Assembly (NCBI GenBank): GCA_034190875.2
Contig: CM067344.1
Span: 23,353,606 to 23,417,605, forward strand
Direction of reading: 5' to 3'
Length of the DNA: 64,000 nt
Source of the DNA: Urechis unicinctus
Lineage: Eukaryota; Annelida; Polychaeta; Xenopneusta; Urechidae
Position numbers and translations under genes: made by a program. The stretch's first letter is position 1. Every line of letters begins with the position of its first letter. Shown in pieces: positions 50,701-64,000 of this stretch. The notes below the pieces were generated by a model. The model was not told where the DNA came from, ran no database searches, and saw only the letters and a list, made by a program, of their open reading frames with translations.

Positions 50701-51865
50701 ATGAAAAACCGAATCCCAAGCGGTAGGCTAAAATAGATATTTCACATTGGTCTATCGATATCTAACTTATGAACTAGTTCTCTGGCATAAGACTGTATCC
50801 CTATAAAAACTAAACAACATGACACATGACCCACGGCAATCACTTGGCTGTGATCAGCTACATCATAATGGTCCTACCTGGGTAAATTACCCCGTCCAGG
50901 CTCTGACGTCGTGATAATTTATGAGGCCTAGTAGATACCTGATGGTGAGGTTCTCCATGACCATGGGGTGCCGCTCGAGTTCGGACGCTAGCTCTTCAAA
51001 CGTGATCTCGCCGTTGTCGTCTTCGTCGGCTGACTTGAAGAGAGCCATGGTGAGTGATTTTATGGCGTCGTCCGAGAGCTGCATGGACGATTCCTCCATA
51101 CACGATCTCAACACTGTCTCAAGTTCGTCAGGGTCTATCGTACCACTTCCTGGAATGGTCAACCTAGACTCATCATTATCGATCATGGCAGAACGGGTGT
51201 AAATGCCAGCCCATGCACCTAACGTTCACATGATTGACAGAACGATGCTTTATGTTAAAGATGTGTAGCAATAATTGCATTTTCTGGTGAGTGAGCTGAG
51301 CTAACCTACCACAAGAGTATTAAAAATGCTATAATAATTGTTCGTAGAAAGTATTAATTTTCCACTAAAATCATTGACGTGCAACATACACAGGGAAAAT
51401 GAGGCAAGTTATGGAGATCTGATGCTCTGATAGAAATGAGAAACGCCTTTCACACTGTGTGAAAAATACAAAATGACTAACCATTCACATCGTACACATC
51501 AAAGAGGAATTTGAGTTTCTCCTGTGGAGACCCTTGGGTGAGTTTGACCACTCCATTGGTCAGCTCTTGCAAATCAATTGTACCGCTCTTGTCGGTATCA
51601 AACAGAGTAAAAAACCTCTCTGCGAAGAATGGCTGAAATATATTATTTGGTCTGCTGATAAGACAGAAACTAGCGCAAGACTAATTTTATAGATAGTGCA
51701 GTGTATACCTTACGGGTGATATGCTCACCTACCTTTTTGACATTAAAGGCTGTTTTGAACTCCTGAAACCCGATAGCCTTGTTCTTGCCAGCTATAATTT
51801 TGAACTGTTTTTTTACCCTTTTCAGCCATATTGCCTCTTGATTTTCTTTTTCGGAAACACACTGT
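47725..51865 (-). pseudogene. NOX5-like: NOX5-like copy C, 5' part (exons 1-8 and half of exon 9)
   Basis: Minus-strand exons: 1 at 51865-51733, 2 at 51632-51482, 3 at 51149-50939, 4 at 49657-49490, 5 at 49360-49128, 6 at 48977-48745, 7 at 48528-48337, 8 at 48203-48071, and 9 from 47813 down to about 47725, where it is cut off. The remaining exons are open, with GT-AG junctions. EF4 reads DEDDNGEITFEE with the canonical Glu at position 12, unlike A and B. Haem histidines and HPFTISSAP are present. A transcript could still give a calcium-binding membrane stub, but the dehydrogenase half would be out of register. Confidence 0.82.
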
Positions 51866-53711
51866 CTAAAAACACAACATGAGCTATGCAATTATTCAAA
51901 GATAATAGATTAATGTAAATATAGATTCAGATATGCCTCGTGACTATGTACTGAACGCGGCTCACAATGCAGGGCAATAATCTGCGCAATATAGTCAATG
52001 GCGTTGAGGCACCACCGACCTTTATATTCCCTTATGAACAACCGTTTGCTAAAAAAGATTTCTTTTTGCCGACATAACACCTCAGACGCGCTTATTGACG
52101 ATTCAAATGGAATATAAATTATCTGCTGTTGATAAAATTTATTCAGCTCAGCACAACAACAGCTGGGAGAAAGTCATTGCAATAAGCTGAACCACATTAT
52201 CAGCGCTGGAAACCACCGTAATGTTTGCCGGTCCCTCTGCTTTGATCATTGAAAAAGGCGTTTGAAGTCAAAAAATGTCAACTTACTTATTCATAGTAGC
52301 TTTTACTTGTACTATTCTGAATATGTCACTTGCTACGTTGCTTCCGAGGATTTATCAGGTTGCGGACGAACACCGATATGGAAATGAACATCGATCGGAG
52401 GGAATCCCCATTTATAAGGAGTGTGTTTAGATAATCAAACACGGCGCTACCACGACGCTACAAAACCTGTTTAAAAGTGGTAAGAACACTTTCGACGAAA
52501 TTTAAATACCTTCCTGGTCATTTGGATTAGGAGCTGATTAAGTAAAAACTACACCTGTAAATTACGCCTTAATTTACTTCTTGATCTTTCTGAGTATCTG
52601 TTGTGCTATCTGTCTAGACATTCAAGTACAATCTAGTAGAGTGCTGTTTGAAAGCTTTCTTTGCGTGCCTGCGTACTCGATGTGAATCCGATTCCCCAGG
52701 GCGTAAGGCCACTCCCCAAGGTGCAGTGTTGCGTAAGTCAGTTGTGTGCATACAAATCGACTGTTGCCACATTTACGTTCTGTTGACACAGACTTAGCTA
52801 AACCAGGAAGGGCAATGTGTTGTTCTGAGCATATATTTCTGGAAACGTGTGTAATGATAATACAGTTACCCATAGCAAGCAATTAATCTTTTCCTGTTTC
52901 GAAATCACTAAACAATCTCTCGGTCAGTAACTAAACACCTTCCCATTGATAAGTCTACTGATTAGTTTACTGTTGAATCATCTGAGCTGACAGTGTAAAA
53001 CAGTCCTCGATGTGCTGAATACGTAACCCGTAATCACCGATGGTTGGAAATTATACAGGGCTGACACTGAGAGGCAAAGAGGCTTGTAGTCCATGTTAAA
53101 TTTAAATTTCCTTTTGTTGTCCAATTTATAAAAGATTGCAATCAGACTGCAATCGGTAGCGCAGTCAGCCTCTCTTTGCTAATTCGTAAGAGAGCGCGGT
53201 GCCATTACTCGCGTGTTTGCTAATGGAGAAAGTAAGATCTCGCTGTTTAATACATTTCGTCCAGATGCAGCATTGGGTGTGAATTTAGAGGCAATTCGAT
53301 CAAAGCTGTATACAGTTTTCATCAGCTTCGAAAGAGAATGCTGTCAGGCGTCAGTGGGTGCAGTTTGTGACGTCAACAGGCACGCAGGGATATGCATTGG
53401 CCTGCCGACCGCTATCTTCTATGTAAACATCAACAGATGGGGACAAGCTAGTAAACGGGTTGAGGCAAGATTTTTGGTGAGCTGGTGGCGAAATCTTTGT
53501 CCCCCTTGGGTTTATGTATACATAGAAGATAGCAGCCAGTCGGCTCATGCAAATCCCTATGCAATAACATGGTCATTTACTTAACGACTTGACTTCAGCG
53601 AATAGTCAATATCTGCACTGCACTGATCAGTAGGTGGCGCTTCCATACAACGAACAAAAGCACATAGGGCTGTTGATCCAACGCATTGAGGCTAACGTTA
53701 CGAAATGGAGG
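51866..53711 (-). other. 5' flank of NOX copy C
   Basis: Matches the 5' flanks of A (reverse complement) and B. A TATA-like AATATAAAGG (minus) lies at about 52019-52029. No gene is supported. A foldback lies inside it at 53387-53557. Confidence 0.5.
53387..53557. repeat. Foldback (inverted repeat) of about 60-bp arms
   Basis: The arm 53387-53446 ('gggatatgcattggcctg' onwards) is repeated in reverse complement at 53497-53557, leaving a loop of about 50 bp. The arms share 'gctatcttctatgta'. Copy A has only one arm at this place (about 1479-1545). The overlapping open frames on both strands follow from the symmetry and are not genes. Confidence 0.75.
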
Positions 53712-54590
53712 AAACATAATGATGAATATACAGCCACTTCCCCGTTAAACCACGTCATGGCACGTGGAAGAGTCTCGATATAAACGAGTTATGTTAACCA
53801 GACACGTGGGTTTGAGAGCAAGCTGGTTGAGACTAAGGCAGCAAGATACCACGCGGTATAACTTGCTGTCGATGTCAATGCTCAAGTGCAGGGGTATGTT
53901 TTCCAAAATCTCGAATATAAACCCTCTTTAGAGCTGATTTATGCGACATGCACTCTAGATTGTACGGTAGTTCTTAACCGGTGCGTAGCTTCAGGCAGGG
54001 GTTGTATATGCCCCTAGGGATTGTTTTATGGTGTACATCGATTCACTATCGCGCAAACATGCGCTGTCACTCCCCTGTGTACTACCCATTACCTGCCTGC
54101 AATACGCAATGGTGTTGGGGAGCTATGAAGGTTAGTGTTACGTGACCTAGGGGGTGTCTGAGACAGTGTTATGTGGTGTTACAGAGAGTGGGAGGGTCCA
54201 AAATCGGCCAAAAAAGTGTTTCGTAATTTTTGAACGGCCCCTATTATTTTAGCATTTTTGAAAAGATATGTCATAACCTTTTCAATCAATTGAATAGTTG
54301 CTCACCTGATTCGCTGAAGTCACGGAAAAGCGCTTAAACTTACCACACGCAGATATTCTTAGGAAACAAATTAGAAACGGAGAATGCTGTATGCCCCCTT
54401 AACCATACAGGTGGAAGTGTCTGCTGGGGTCGAACACAGGTCTCAGTAGAAGAGCGAACTGCACGGTCAAATACTCTTCATCCTAAAGCTATATGTGGCT
54501 AGCGTAACTTATTATGGGTATATGTTTAAAGGGCGTGCAGTCATGCACAACACTCCCTCTGAAAGGATGCACAGCCAAGCAGAATTATCG
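53712..54590. other. Spacer between copies C and D, no gene seen
   Basis: Mixed-composition sequence without a clear frame or known repeat. It joins the outer edge of the C 5' flank to the virus-like remnant beside D. Confidence 0.4.
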
Positions 54591-55990
54591 TTTAAGTAAA
54601 TTGTACGTCAAGCACAACAGGGGTACTGCGTTCGATACCGTGAAGCAGTTCTTTGCCGACGTTTAAGATGCGATAGAGAGTGCTGTTGAAATCTTGGCAT
54701 CGGGCCTCCACATGTCTCCGAGCAGCATGCTTCTCCAAGTAGGCCAACCTAATCACCATCGCGAGTGAGCAACAGCAGATTGGCATCAACACAGATGTCA
54801 ACATAACTGTCCTGTCCCATGAAGTATCTACTCGCAGCCCCACTTAACCCTAAATTCACCATGTTTCGACTATCTGAACTCCAGGCTGAAGGGCCTACGT
54901 GAGCAGACGCGCTGGGTCGAGCTCTTTCACACCAAGAACCGTGATTCCCGTCAAGCGAGCAATGTGCCGCTGTACGCCAGCTTCTGGTATAGTCCAAGGA
55001 CACAAAACTGCTGCTGAAGACACACCAACGTACCGCATATGCTGCTGTTATTACAGCTGGAGGACGATGATAATTTGCATTGAAACTATCTTATTAGAGA
55101 GATAGACCTGCTGCAGTCGTAGCGGGTGGCCAGACACGTCAGTACCTGGGTGCGCAACGCATGACGAGGATGAATCACCTACTGACGAAGAGGTGACCAA
55201 GCTGTATGTTCGATGCGAAGCTCGTCTGGGTGTAGCATGATTGCACACTCTTGGTGAGTCAGTTATACAGCTGTACTCAGGTATTGCTGGTATGTTTCTC
55301 CCAATCCCAATTTAATACCGGTCAAAGCTAGTTGCACACTTTCAGGATAACCTGTTGGTTGGACCACTCTAAACTCTAGGCTTCTGATTGCGCTGTGTGA
55401 GGCAAATGCTACACTTGCCTGTGGTATACCCAACCACTGAATCACTGGAGAGCAGATGATTTGCAGGTCATTTTGAGGCTCCTGATGGAATACATAACAA
55501 TTTATCGCACGATTCGTCGCATGCAAAAAATGCCAGGCTTTCGTGTAACCCTTCGACCACACACTTACAGATCAACTCTAGCATGCCGTGGAGATAAAAC
55601 TTCCATCTGGGGAACGATTAAGTAGATGGGTTTCTCGGTTGCAAGCAGTTGTCTCTGCAATATACAATGAGGTGACCCACTTGACTGGTAAAAAGCCTAA
55701 AGACGCTATAAAGGCAAAATAAGTTGCAATACCGTCTAAGGCTATCCATCTTTTCGTGTCAAGAGTGGATAGCGAATCTTTGTTCAGGTGCTGTCTATAT
55801 GTATCGTGGCCCTCAGATCATAGCACATCCATCCTGTGGCGCATGTTCTTTGGTTTTAGGAGATCCTACTTAATCTGATCATGGCGGATCGGCTTCTTAA
55901 TAACATCCTTTCTTACACCCTTAGCCTCCTTGATATTATCTTTCCCACAGGGGTGGCAAGGTGTGGTGAATTTTCTTTGACCTACTAATC
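54591..55990. pseudogene. Third decayed Polinton-like remnant, next to copy D
   Basis: Matches the left remnant in reverse complement and the right remnant directly: 54630-54830 pairs with 19150-19380, and 54890-55250 with 22860-23230. It retains the polymerase-like tail on the minus strand at about 55690-55985, like copy A. Short frames only; no intact gene. Assignment rests on the same motif recall as the other two copies. Confidence 0.4.
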
Positions 55991-58915
55991 AGTCGGGATT
56001 TAAGGTTACATTCCGTACCGTATTATCCAAACGATAAAGAGGGAACACATTGCAAGCATTCTGCAAAACTTATATTTAACCTCTTCGTCACTGATTGACC
56101 TCAAAATTTCTGAAAGCGATTTACACCGTGGGGCTGCCAGCGTAAACTGATAATGCTAAAAACAGGTTCCCATGAAATTGTAAACCTATCAAACTACAAA
56201 GTGTGACGTCTGTAACATCACACATGACGGTCTTCATTGGCTGAATAACACTTTTTCTCTGTAGCCTTCTAGTCATGTCTGGTAGGCAATATTACCATAC
56301 AGCCATACTTTTGAAATGTTGTTGCACGTTAAGATTATTTTGTATGAATCATTTTGTTTACATAACTATGATTTAAATCATCAGAGACATCGTCTCTAGG
56401 AAAGTTGGAAACTTAGGTATTGAGACAGTTCAGTTCACTTCCAACTCTGATTTTTCGGAAATAGCCATGTCTAAGTCAATCATCTATTGATATAACACTC
56501 CCCCCCCCCCACTTCATGTTGTTAATATATAATTCAGTTGTCAATGTGTCAATCATCGGTCACGACCGAATTATGTTTCAGATAAGACGCCTGATTGCAT
56601 TAAATACGAAACTTTCATTTACACCAAGCGTAGTTCTTTAATGGTTACTACAAAAAGAAATACAAAGAGTATACAATATTGACGCCAGGATTGTTTTGTC
56701 ACATTGATTCATATTAAATCGATGTAATCTGGAGCTGCCATTGCCTGGAATGTCTAAGCCGTTCAATTGGATCCCATCCGTACTCCATACAGTGACTGGT
56801 TTGACCAAGCAACCCACTTCTCGACTACAATACAATGTAGAAACATTACAGCGCAGTGGGTCATTTGACAGATCATGTATACGACGCCATTACTTTTCTT
56901 AATCGTCCATGACTCGTTTTATGTGTTAATTTTAACAATATGTACCCCGACAACCACTTTGTGGGTGTTTTGTCACGACAGCTGCATTCGTAGACTCTCG
57001 ATTATATGGTTGCTGAAACGACCCCGTCCTTCATTACCTGGGAGAGCGGCCCTCAGTTAACATTCTCCCGGTTTTGTGTAATTGATAAAATAAAATCCTT
57101 GCCGAGGCAAAATCAGTCCGGCGGTCAAGGCAGCTAACTTCATGTACTGTCGTGACACACCGGCGTGCAAAATTTAGTTGGTTTTGGTACAAACCCATTT
57201 AAGCTATCCGCCTGTTGTCTTACAATCTGCTTGTAGACCGACTGGAAGTAACTGCTTCTGAGGTTGCGTACATGCCTCCTATGGGCGAAGAACTTTGAAT
57301 TTGAGTTATAGGTATGTGAATATGGATTCATATTTTCCAACTATGTGTCATATGGATTCATATTTTCCAACTATGTGTCATATGGATTCATATTTTCCAA
57401 CTGTGTGTCACACTCTGACTAATGTTTAAAACGGAGAAGCAGTGGCACTGCGAGATCATATTGTCAACACGCGTGTAATCAAAGAGTAAGCTTAAAGACG
57501 ATACGTTTTCTGGGCGCGTCTTATACAATCTTGAGGCGAATAAGTTCAAAGCGTGACTATCAGAGACGCAAGGAAGAAATGGTTTCATCAGATCAAAAAC
57601 ACAGCCTCTGCATTTTTAATCTTCTAAAGCAAGACGTTATGGCCTTTATATATTGTCTCGATAATGGCACAGGTGGTGGATGAATTAATCACGTAACTAC
57701 AAAGGCAATTAGCCACGACTGTCATCATTTGATCAAGATGGTTCACCACAAACCATGTTTGAACAGTTAGATAGGACTTCCGCAATACTTAGTGATGCTG
57801 TGAATTTAGAGGTGGTTCTTTCGGTGATATAAAAAGCACAAAGCTCCCCACTTTCTGAAATGTGCACAGGATAATAAGGGTAGCTTTTTGAAAAACCTCG
57901 ATCTTCCTGTTAGCGCATTTACATCAAATGTACTGAGAGAGGATTTGTGGGTATCTATGGACCTCGGATACGCTAAATATGGCTTATTTGGTAGATGTTC
58001 AGACTTGTGGTTGGACTATATTAGCTTATCGTCATTCATAGAGCGGCTATGATAACCAAACAAAAAGGGGGCCACCTGAAACTCGACGCACCTCAGGAGC
58101 TGAGGATGGTTAACCAAGTCGATATGTGATCCGACGGGGGTCTGTTCAAGCTTCTGGCTGGTCAGTATTCTTTATTGAACTAGACAGTAAGAATTCATAT
58201 CTTATTTGTTAACAAAGCGGACTATTTATTCAGGTCTTTTTTTTTACTCCTGTATGTTGTACATTGTTTTATGTTTCATAGCACATACGAGTTTCTCAAA
58301 AATAAATCTTCCTTATCATCATTCTTATATCACATATATCGTGTTAATTATTCCATCTCAAACATTTTGTACGTGGTATAATACTTCATAACACAGTATT
58401 TGTCATATAAACATTTAATCTGATTTATCACACCAGCATTGTTATATTCCTACGTAATGTCATTAATACTGTTTTACGCTGTATATCTCAATAGCACATT
58501 TCTTATACCAGTGGACACAACCAATGCATAGCGGAGCTTACTTAGACTCGTACGATAGTCTATTGTAAACTAAAGTGATGGAGACAGACTTAGCATCTAT
58601 TCCTTTGAGGAAACATGGAAAGATTCATTCAAACGACACTAAAGGAAGAATCAATAAAAAAAGACGTATTGCACGATTCAAACAGTCGTGTTTGCATATA
58701 ATTAACATATAATGTTGTCTTGTACCAGCTAGACCAATGCACAAACAACACAAATCATTATACAAAGGTACATTAAGCGTTTGCATAGCACTTGTACATT
58801 CGACGTTATTAGCTCCTTATACAACCAACGACACCATAGGGATTTAGCAAATGTACATTCTATTCTCCACCCCCTTTTATACATTTTACCCCAATGATAA
58901 CGATTCGGTTGTATG
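55991..58915 (-). other. 3' flank of NOX copy D
   Basis: Direct match to 40763-42753 and beyond, and inverted match to the A flank. No gene is supported. It includes the recurring 66-codon frame at 57140-57340 (minus). Confidence 0.5.
57321..57410. repeat. Three tandem 30-bp units, only in copy D flank
   Basis: The unit tatggattcatattttccaa plus ctatgtgtca occurs three times in a row. A, B and C have a single unit at the same place, so the expansion is specific to D. Confidence 0.9.
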
Positions 58916-61900
58916 TTAGAAATGTTCCTGTGCAAATAAGAAGCCCCGTTTCATGCAGCGTTGCTTTAACTCCTTGCTCAACACAGGCGATCCACAGAAG
59001 AACATCTTCACTTTACCTTTATTTGCTTGAGCTAGGTTATCGAACACCTGAAAAAATGAAGAATAGGGAATCTCTTACTTTATTGAGGACATGCTAGGAA
59101 GAAGTAAAGGTCTCTTTACTAACACTTGTGATGAGTGAGCATTTGATCCGTGGATCAGACTTGATAGGGACGAGTGGGAGAAGACAACATGAGCAGTTAC
59201 ATTGTTCCAGTCAGGTCGACCCGCCTGAATTCTGGTTTTCAGACCCGTCATGATATCTTTGTTTTCTTGCTTGTGTAAGATTTCAAGAGCCATTTGCAAA
59301 CCCAGTCCTTTAATGTCATTCTTGGACAAGGCTGACGTCATGTACATCTAGAATAAAAACAAATATGGTTCAATGACGAATAGTTTTGCACCAAGAAGTA
59401 TTGACAAATTGCCCCCTGGTATATGAATCATAATATTCGTTCCTTTGGACTGAAGCAGTAGATTTATAACACATGTGTAGTCTACATGAAAAAACCAATA
59501 CTATATACCGAAAAAAACACAAGTCGCACATCCTTATTGAGTGAATATATCGGTTCATTAAATATGAATAAACATGTAACATTATTTTTATCGCCGACCA
59601 ATCTGTGATAAAATCTTCATACCTGCATTTGAAGAAAATCTTCTGAACTTGCACTCGTTTGCTGTAGTTCTAGCTGGGCCAATAACTGAATAAACCATTC
59701 AAAACTTTTCTGGTCTCGGTTGATCCAAATAAAGTCCACCTGCAGAATAAAATCAAAAATATGAAACGTCATTCGACCACATCTAACTTACTCATATATC
59801 ATAATAAAGTCATTCAATTAATTAATTGATTGATTGATAATTTGTTATCTATTGATCCAGAACCTTGGGGGTCTCTTGTTGAGAATTGAAATAGAAATTA
59901 AATGCGATACAACCGTTATGTCAAACTAAAGGGGCTAAAATTGCACAGTCAAAGATTACGTCCTCCAACTATCGGTATTTTCTTTAATTGCAACACGCAA
60001 GTTTTCCTGACCCTGCGTAGTTTCATGATGGACTTGGGTATCTCCCCGTACCAGTGCCGATCACAATGGGGGCACGTCACCGTGGAGGCTGCGTAGCGGT
60101 ACATTACGCTCTGTAAGATAGAGGCGAAAGGCGTGACACCTATACCACAAGCCACTAACACTGCATGCTCGGTGTCGAATATATCCCGGGTTGGAGTTCC
60201 GAACGGCCCGTCAATGTACACCTGAGGAACGGATTTAAACTTTAGCATGGGTTTTATTGTTGAATTATTGTAAATTCCCCATACTAAGTGGATGCTGAGC
60301 AGCTGTCATTTGTTATTTCTCGGTAATAAGTAAAACTCTAGAAACTTCTTTCAGACCAAATAAATAGAGACTCGTAGGACCATGTGATAGAGAGGTTATG
60401 AGAGAGAATCGGTGACCTTGACATGATTTCCAAATTGTAAATTTAACTGACATGTTTATATATTGATGTAATCAAATCAAAGCCAAAATTATCTCTAAAA
60501 AGCCAAGAAGAACGACCATCAAATGTCATCATGACGTAAGCAGCAAAGCTAAGCGGCTCCTTGGCCTAGTATTTAGTTTTGTGACCCTCACGGCAACAAG
60601 GGGTTTTTTTTCACAGAGAAAAATGTCGATATATTTCATTCGTGCATTTCTCTTTTCCTTACTGATATATTCATATTGACATTTGATAAATTAGAGCTAT
60701 TGGCTTAAGCCATTTCGTCGAACACACGCCTTTATTCGTGTGGTTGAATATAGATTATTGATGGCCAAGAAAAACTACCAAAAATGGTCACTTACCTCAA
60801 CCTTGACCTTTTTTCCATGGCTGTCACTTGACGACTTCCCAATCTGTGGTGGCATCATAACAAACACAATTAAAATAACCATTCAAAGAGCCACAAAATA
60901 GAACATATCCGGGAAAATATATTGTTATCTTTCCCTACCTTGTCATGCTGTTCATTGTTAGATCCATTCTCTGAAATTTTTTTTTTTCTTAACATATCTT
61001 AACATTTCCATTGTTTATGTAGTTTGAGTAATAAGGTTGAGGGTATGACCTAACCGTTGTCAGAACCTGATGCAGGAATGCCATTTTCCATGCTATCAAA
61101 CGAGGGATTATAGAAACCTTCTTCGCCTTTGTATTCCCGTATATTGCTGAAATACTCGTATACTTTTCCAGTCCAATGACCAGCAGATCGTATATGTAGC
61201 CACAGTTTACTTACAATCACATCACAAACAAATATGGAAAGTACGCAGAAGTTAATAATTTACTTATCAGCAGTGCTATCATTGAATGGTAATTTCCACA
61301 CACAAAAAAGGATGCAATAAATCGATCTCTGATACAATATGATATAAAATAGCTAGAATTGTATTAGTCCAATAAAAACTTTCTCGTTGCATGGTCGGAG
61401 AAGGATTGCAACTAATTAGCCCGTGATGTTCTCTGATTGATGTTGATCTCAGACTATTGAGCTTACCCTCAAATTCAGGTGCACTGCTAATGGTAAACGG
61501 ATGCCATTCATGAGTCGCTATATCAGGTATGTTGAGGAAGATGTAATCACCTGGCTTAAAGCGCACGTATTCTGGCTTAGTAATGACTAGATGGGTTACC
61601 TTAAGCAAAATTAAGAAAATTTGAGATAATTGCATACACTACAATCCACCAACTTGCTATTACATTATAATCTGAGTTCTATGATAATTATGTTCGAACG
61701 CGAAGATTTTGCGTACCAAAAAGGCGACTTACTTTTGATGGTAATAAATGGACTTCTGTGACATGCATTTGGCCATACTTGTAAAGCTTCATGGGTTTAG
61801 AGCGCCAAATTCTCTCCAGAATGTACACGAATCCCGGAGCAGCGAGAAGAGGCCGAAGCGAGGCGCGTGAAGAATGAGGAGAAGCTAGAAGACAAAACAG

Positions 61901-63056
61901 AGCATGTGGGTCCAGTAGAAGACCTGCTCAGACACAACTCATTACTAGTGAATGTCCAAGAACAGCATTTCTGGTCAATGTCTGTGATCGATGTTTCGTG
62001 TCAATTAATGCGATTATTAAATCCCGCTAACGGGAACATATGTAAGATTGACAGAAACAATCACGTACAGAAAGCAATTGGTCCTTAGCACATTCGCATA
62101 TATAAACTCTTTGTTAATAGAAACATTTTAAAATGTCACCTGAAAGTGGCCACTTCGTCTGACGCAGCCCATGGAACATACAACCATGATAAAAAGAACT
62201 ATATCCAGCACGACACCAGATATATAAGCGAACCCTGGCCCAACATAACCAATCCCAGCGCGCAGTGTAACCAAATACTCCCAGAACTCCAGTTTTGGAG
62301 CGTCAGTGACGTTCGACAGGGTGGTTGAGTTGGAAGATTCTACTACCTCGTCGGAAAAGTACAGGACAATAGCTGGAAAAACAGAAACAGATAACTAGCT
62401 GTAATCTTGAAGTGGACTTTTACAATATTGACAAAACGAATAACTGATGAAAAATGCTATCCAGAATTTATCACATTGTAAAACGCAAAATAAAAGTTAA
62501 TTGCAAATTTGATCCATGATACCTATATTTCCAAGGTGAGCTATTGTATGTCCCACACTTAGCAGAGCAATCATCAGCCCGACCATCTTGTGGAACATAG
62601 TGCTGTGGTCTATAGGAAGGTAAGTCCCCAGTTTAGTGTTCCTTAACCAACTCAGACAGGTCCTCAACATAAGCACAACCACAAACGTACAGTTGAAATT
62701 GAGCGCCATACCAAATCCTCGCGCGATGATCACACAGAAATTAGACTCGCGGTACCTGCAGTGAAAAAAAAGCAATTAAAATGCAATTAAATAATCAATA
62801 AAGGACCAAGCATAGCAAACATATATAAATAATTGACAAAACTCGGTCACAATTGTTAACCAAACCAGAGTGAAGCTATGTTGATTACGCAATAGCTGAT
62901 GCAAGGAAATGAATGGCTGTGATGAACAGGTACGCGAAGAGGAAGATGACTTTTTTCTTGTTGTTCCGAAGATAGCGACGGTTACAATGATACCGGATGA
63001 ATCCTGGTTTATTTTCTTTTGTTTTGTCCTCTGGAGGTGAGAGCCACTGGGCCACG
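58916..63056 (-). pseudogene. NOX5-like: NOX5-like copy D, exons 4-15 (5' part outside window), frameshifted
   Basis: Minus-strand exons: 4 at 63056-62889, 5 at 62755-62523, 6 at 62372-62140, 7 at 61923-61733, 8 at 61599-61467, 9 at 61210-61055, 10 at 60970-60939, 11 at 60843-60796, 12 at 60221-60012, 13 at 59739-59623, 14 at 59347-59201, 15 at 59047-58916. Exon 7 is 191 nt instead of 192, one T missing from TTT near 61844. The acceptor of exon 9 reads TGTAA instead of TGTAG (61211); the next AG, one base on, would shift the frame. The EF-hand exons lie beyond 64000. Other exons are open. Probably a pseudogene unless these two bases are sequencing errors. Confidence 0.82.
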
Positions 63057-64000
63057 CTGCGAGTAAAACAGGGTGGATACACGAATGAGAAGATGGGCGC
63101 CAGTATCAGAGCATTAAACAAAAGAAGAGCAACCGATCGATATATCGAATGCTATCATATCAGTTAGAAAATTCTGTCGAAATAGAGATAACAGTGAAAG
63201 TTGTTATGGATAATCTATTTTTAACTCCGCACTACTTCATGATTTGTAACGCCGTGATAAGTAATGACTTCGGATCTATGACCTCTGACCTCCATGGATA
63301 ATTAGTCAAGTTTTATATATCATAATGAATCCTGAATAATTTGTATAGGAATGATCTTGTGATTCATTATAGCGAATACGGTCGCGATGATCATTTTGAT
63401 ATGTCTAATCATTGTGACTATCAACGGGAAGCTCAGAGAAGGGGTCAGTCATGACTTACACATGCCGCTCATAAAGTTACATTATCGAAGGAAATCGAGT
63501 CGTTCACTGTGCAGAACACCATGTCCATACTTCTGGGCAAACTAGCGCTCTAACTGCCTCATATCCTGACGTTGTACGCATAGTGTCAGGGATGTAGCCT
63601 GGCTGGAAGGAATATTACGCACAGACGGGGGAGAAATCTACAGATCCTGAGAATAAAGTCTAACCCCTCTTAGCTTTTGACTTTGATGTCATTTTTTGGC
63701 CATATTTATTTTTTCACAATCCAAATTAATGTTACGCGTGTGCGTAAGTGCGCATCGATGGCTACGCCCCCTGGTGGGGTCTCTCTGAATTCCACGTGCG
63801 TTTGTATGTCACCATAAACGATGCATATGTCGGATATAAAAGCCGTGAAACATTCTACTACCCCTTTGTGAGATGCGCCAGGGTTCGGTTGAAGGACCAC
63901 ATGTTTTTGTGATATAGGCCAAAGATCAATTTTACTTCCCTAATACGACCATAATATTCAAGAGTACAAACATGGTACTATGACATAAAGGTAATACCCA
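63057..64000 (-). other. Partial intron 3 of copy D
   Basis: Matches intron 3 of copies A and C. No gene is seen. The window ends within it. Confidence 0.55.

Noticed and set aside
53213..53584. 123-codon frame in the 5' flank of copy C
   Set aside because: Half of it is the foldback; the other copies do not keep it open.

Overview
This window is eukaryotic and most likely from an invertebrate animal. It has GT-AG introns, LINE, SINE, Ty3/gypsy and DNA-transposon remnants, and (TA)n microsatellites. Introns, transposons and a Ca2+-regulated NADPH oxidase (NOX5 type) rule out a prokaryote. The species cannot be read from the sequence; a marine invertebrate is only my guess.

The window is dominated by four diverged copies of one NOX5-like gene with its flanks. 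The order is A (+, 3945-14043), B (-, 33082-26387), C (-, 51865-42754) and D (-, running off the right edge to 58916). A and B point at each other and form the arms of a large inverted repeat. B, C and D lie head to tail. Each gene has about 15 recognisable exons: Ca2+-binding EF-hands (exons 1-3), six-helix ferric-reductase membrane domain (4-7), and FAD/NADPH dehydrogenase domain (8-15). The initiating exon was not found.

Only B has all visible exons open with usable splice sites. A has two nonsense codons, a lost splice acceptor, a 12-nt deletion and a fourfold tandem array of exons 12-13. C lost the end of exon 9 and all of exon 10 to a 3-kb repeat-rich block (SINE plus TA arrays). D has a frameshift in exon 7 and a lost acceptor at exon 9.

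Between the copies lie transposons. A LINE 3' end is at 1-840. Decayed Polinton-like (virus-like) fragments sit at 16.9-19.4, 21.8-23.5 and 54.6-56.0 kb. Two copies of a DDE-type transposon are at 19.4-21.8 and 36.5-38.5 kb; each carries, on the opposite strand, an exon of a P2X7-C-terminal-like cysteine-rich protein. Gypsy fragments are at 34.9-35.7 and 38.5-40.8 kb. The window therefore shows a gene family expanding by segmental duplication and inversion while most copies decay.
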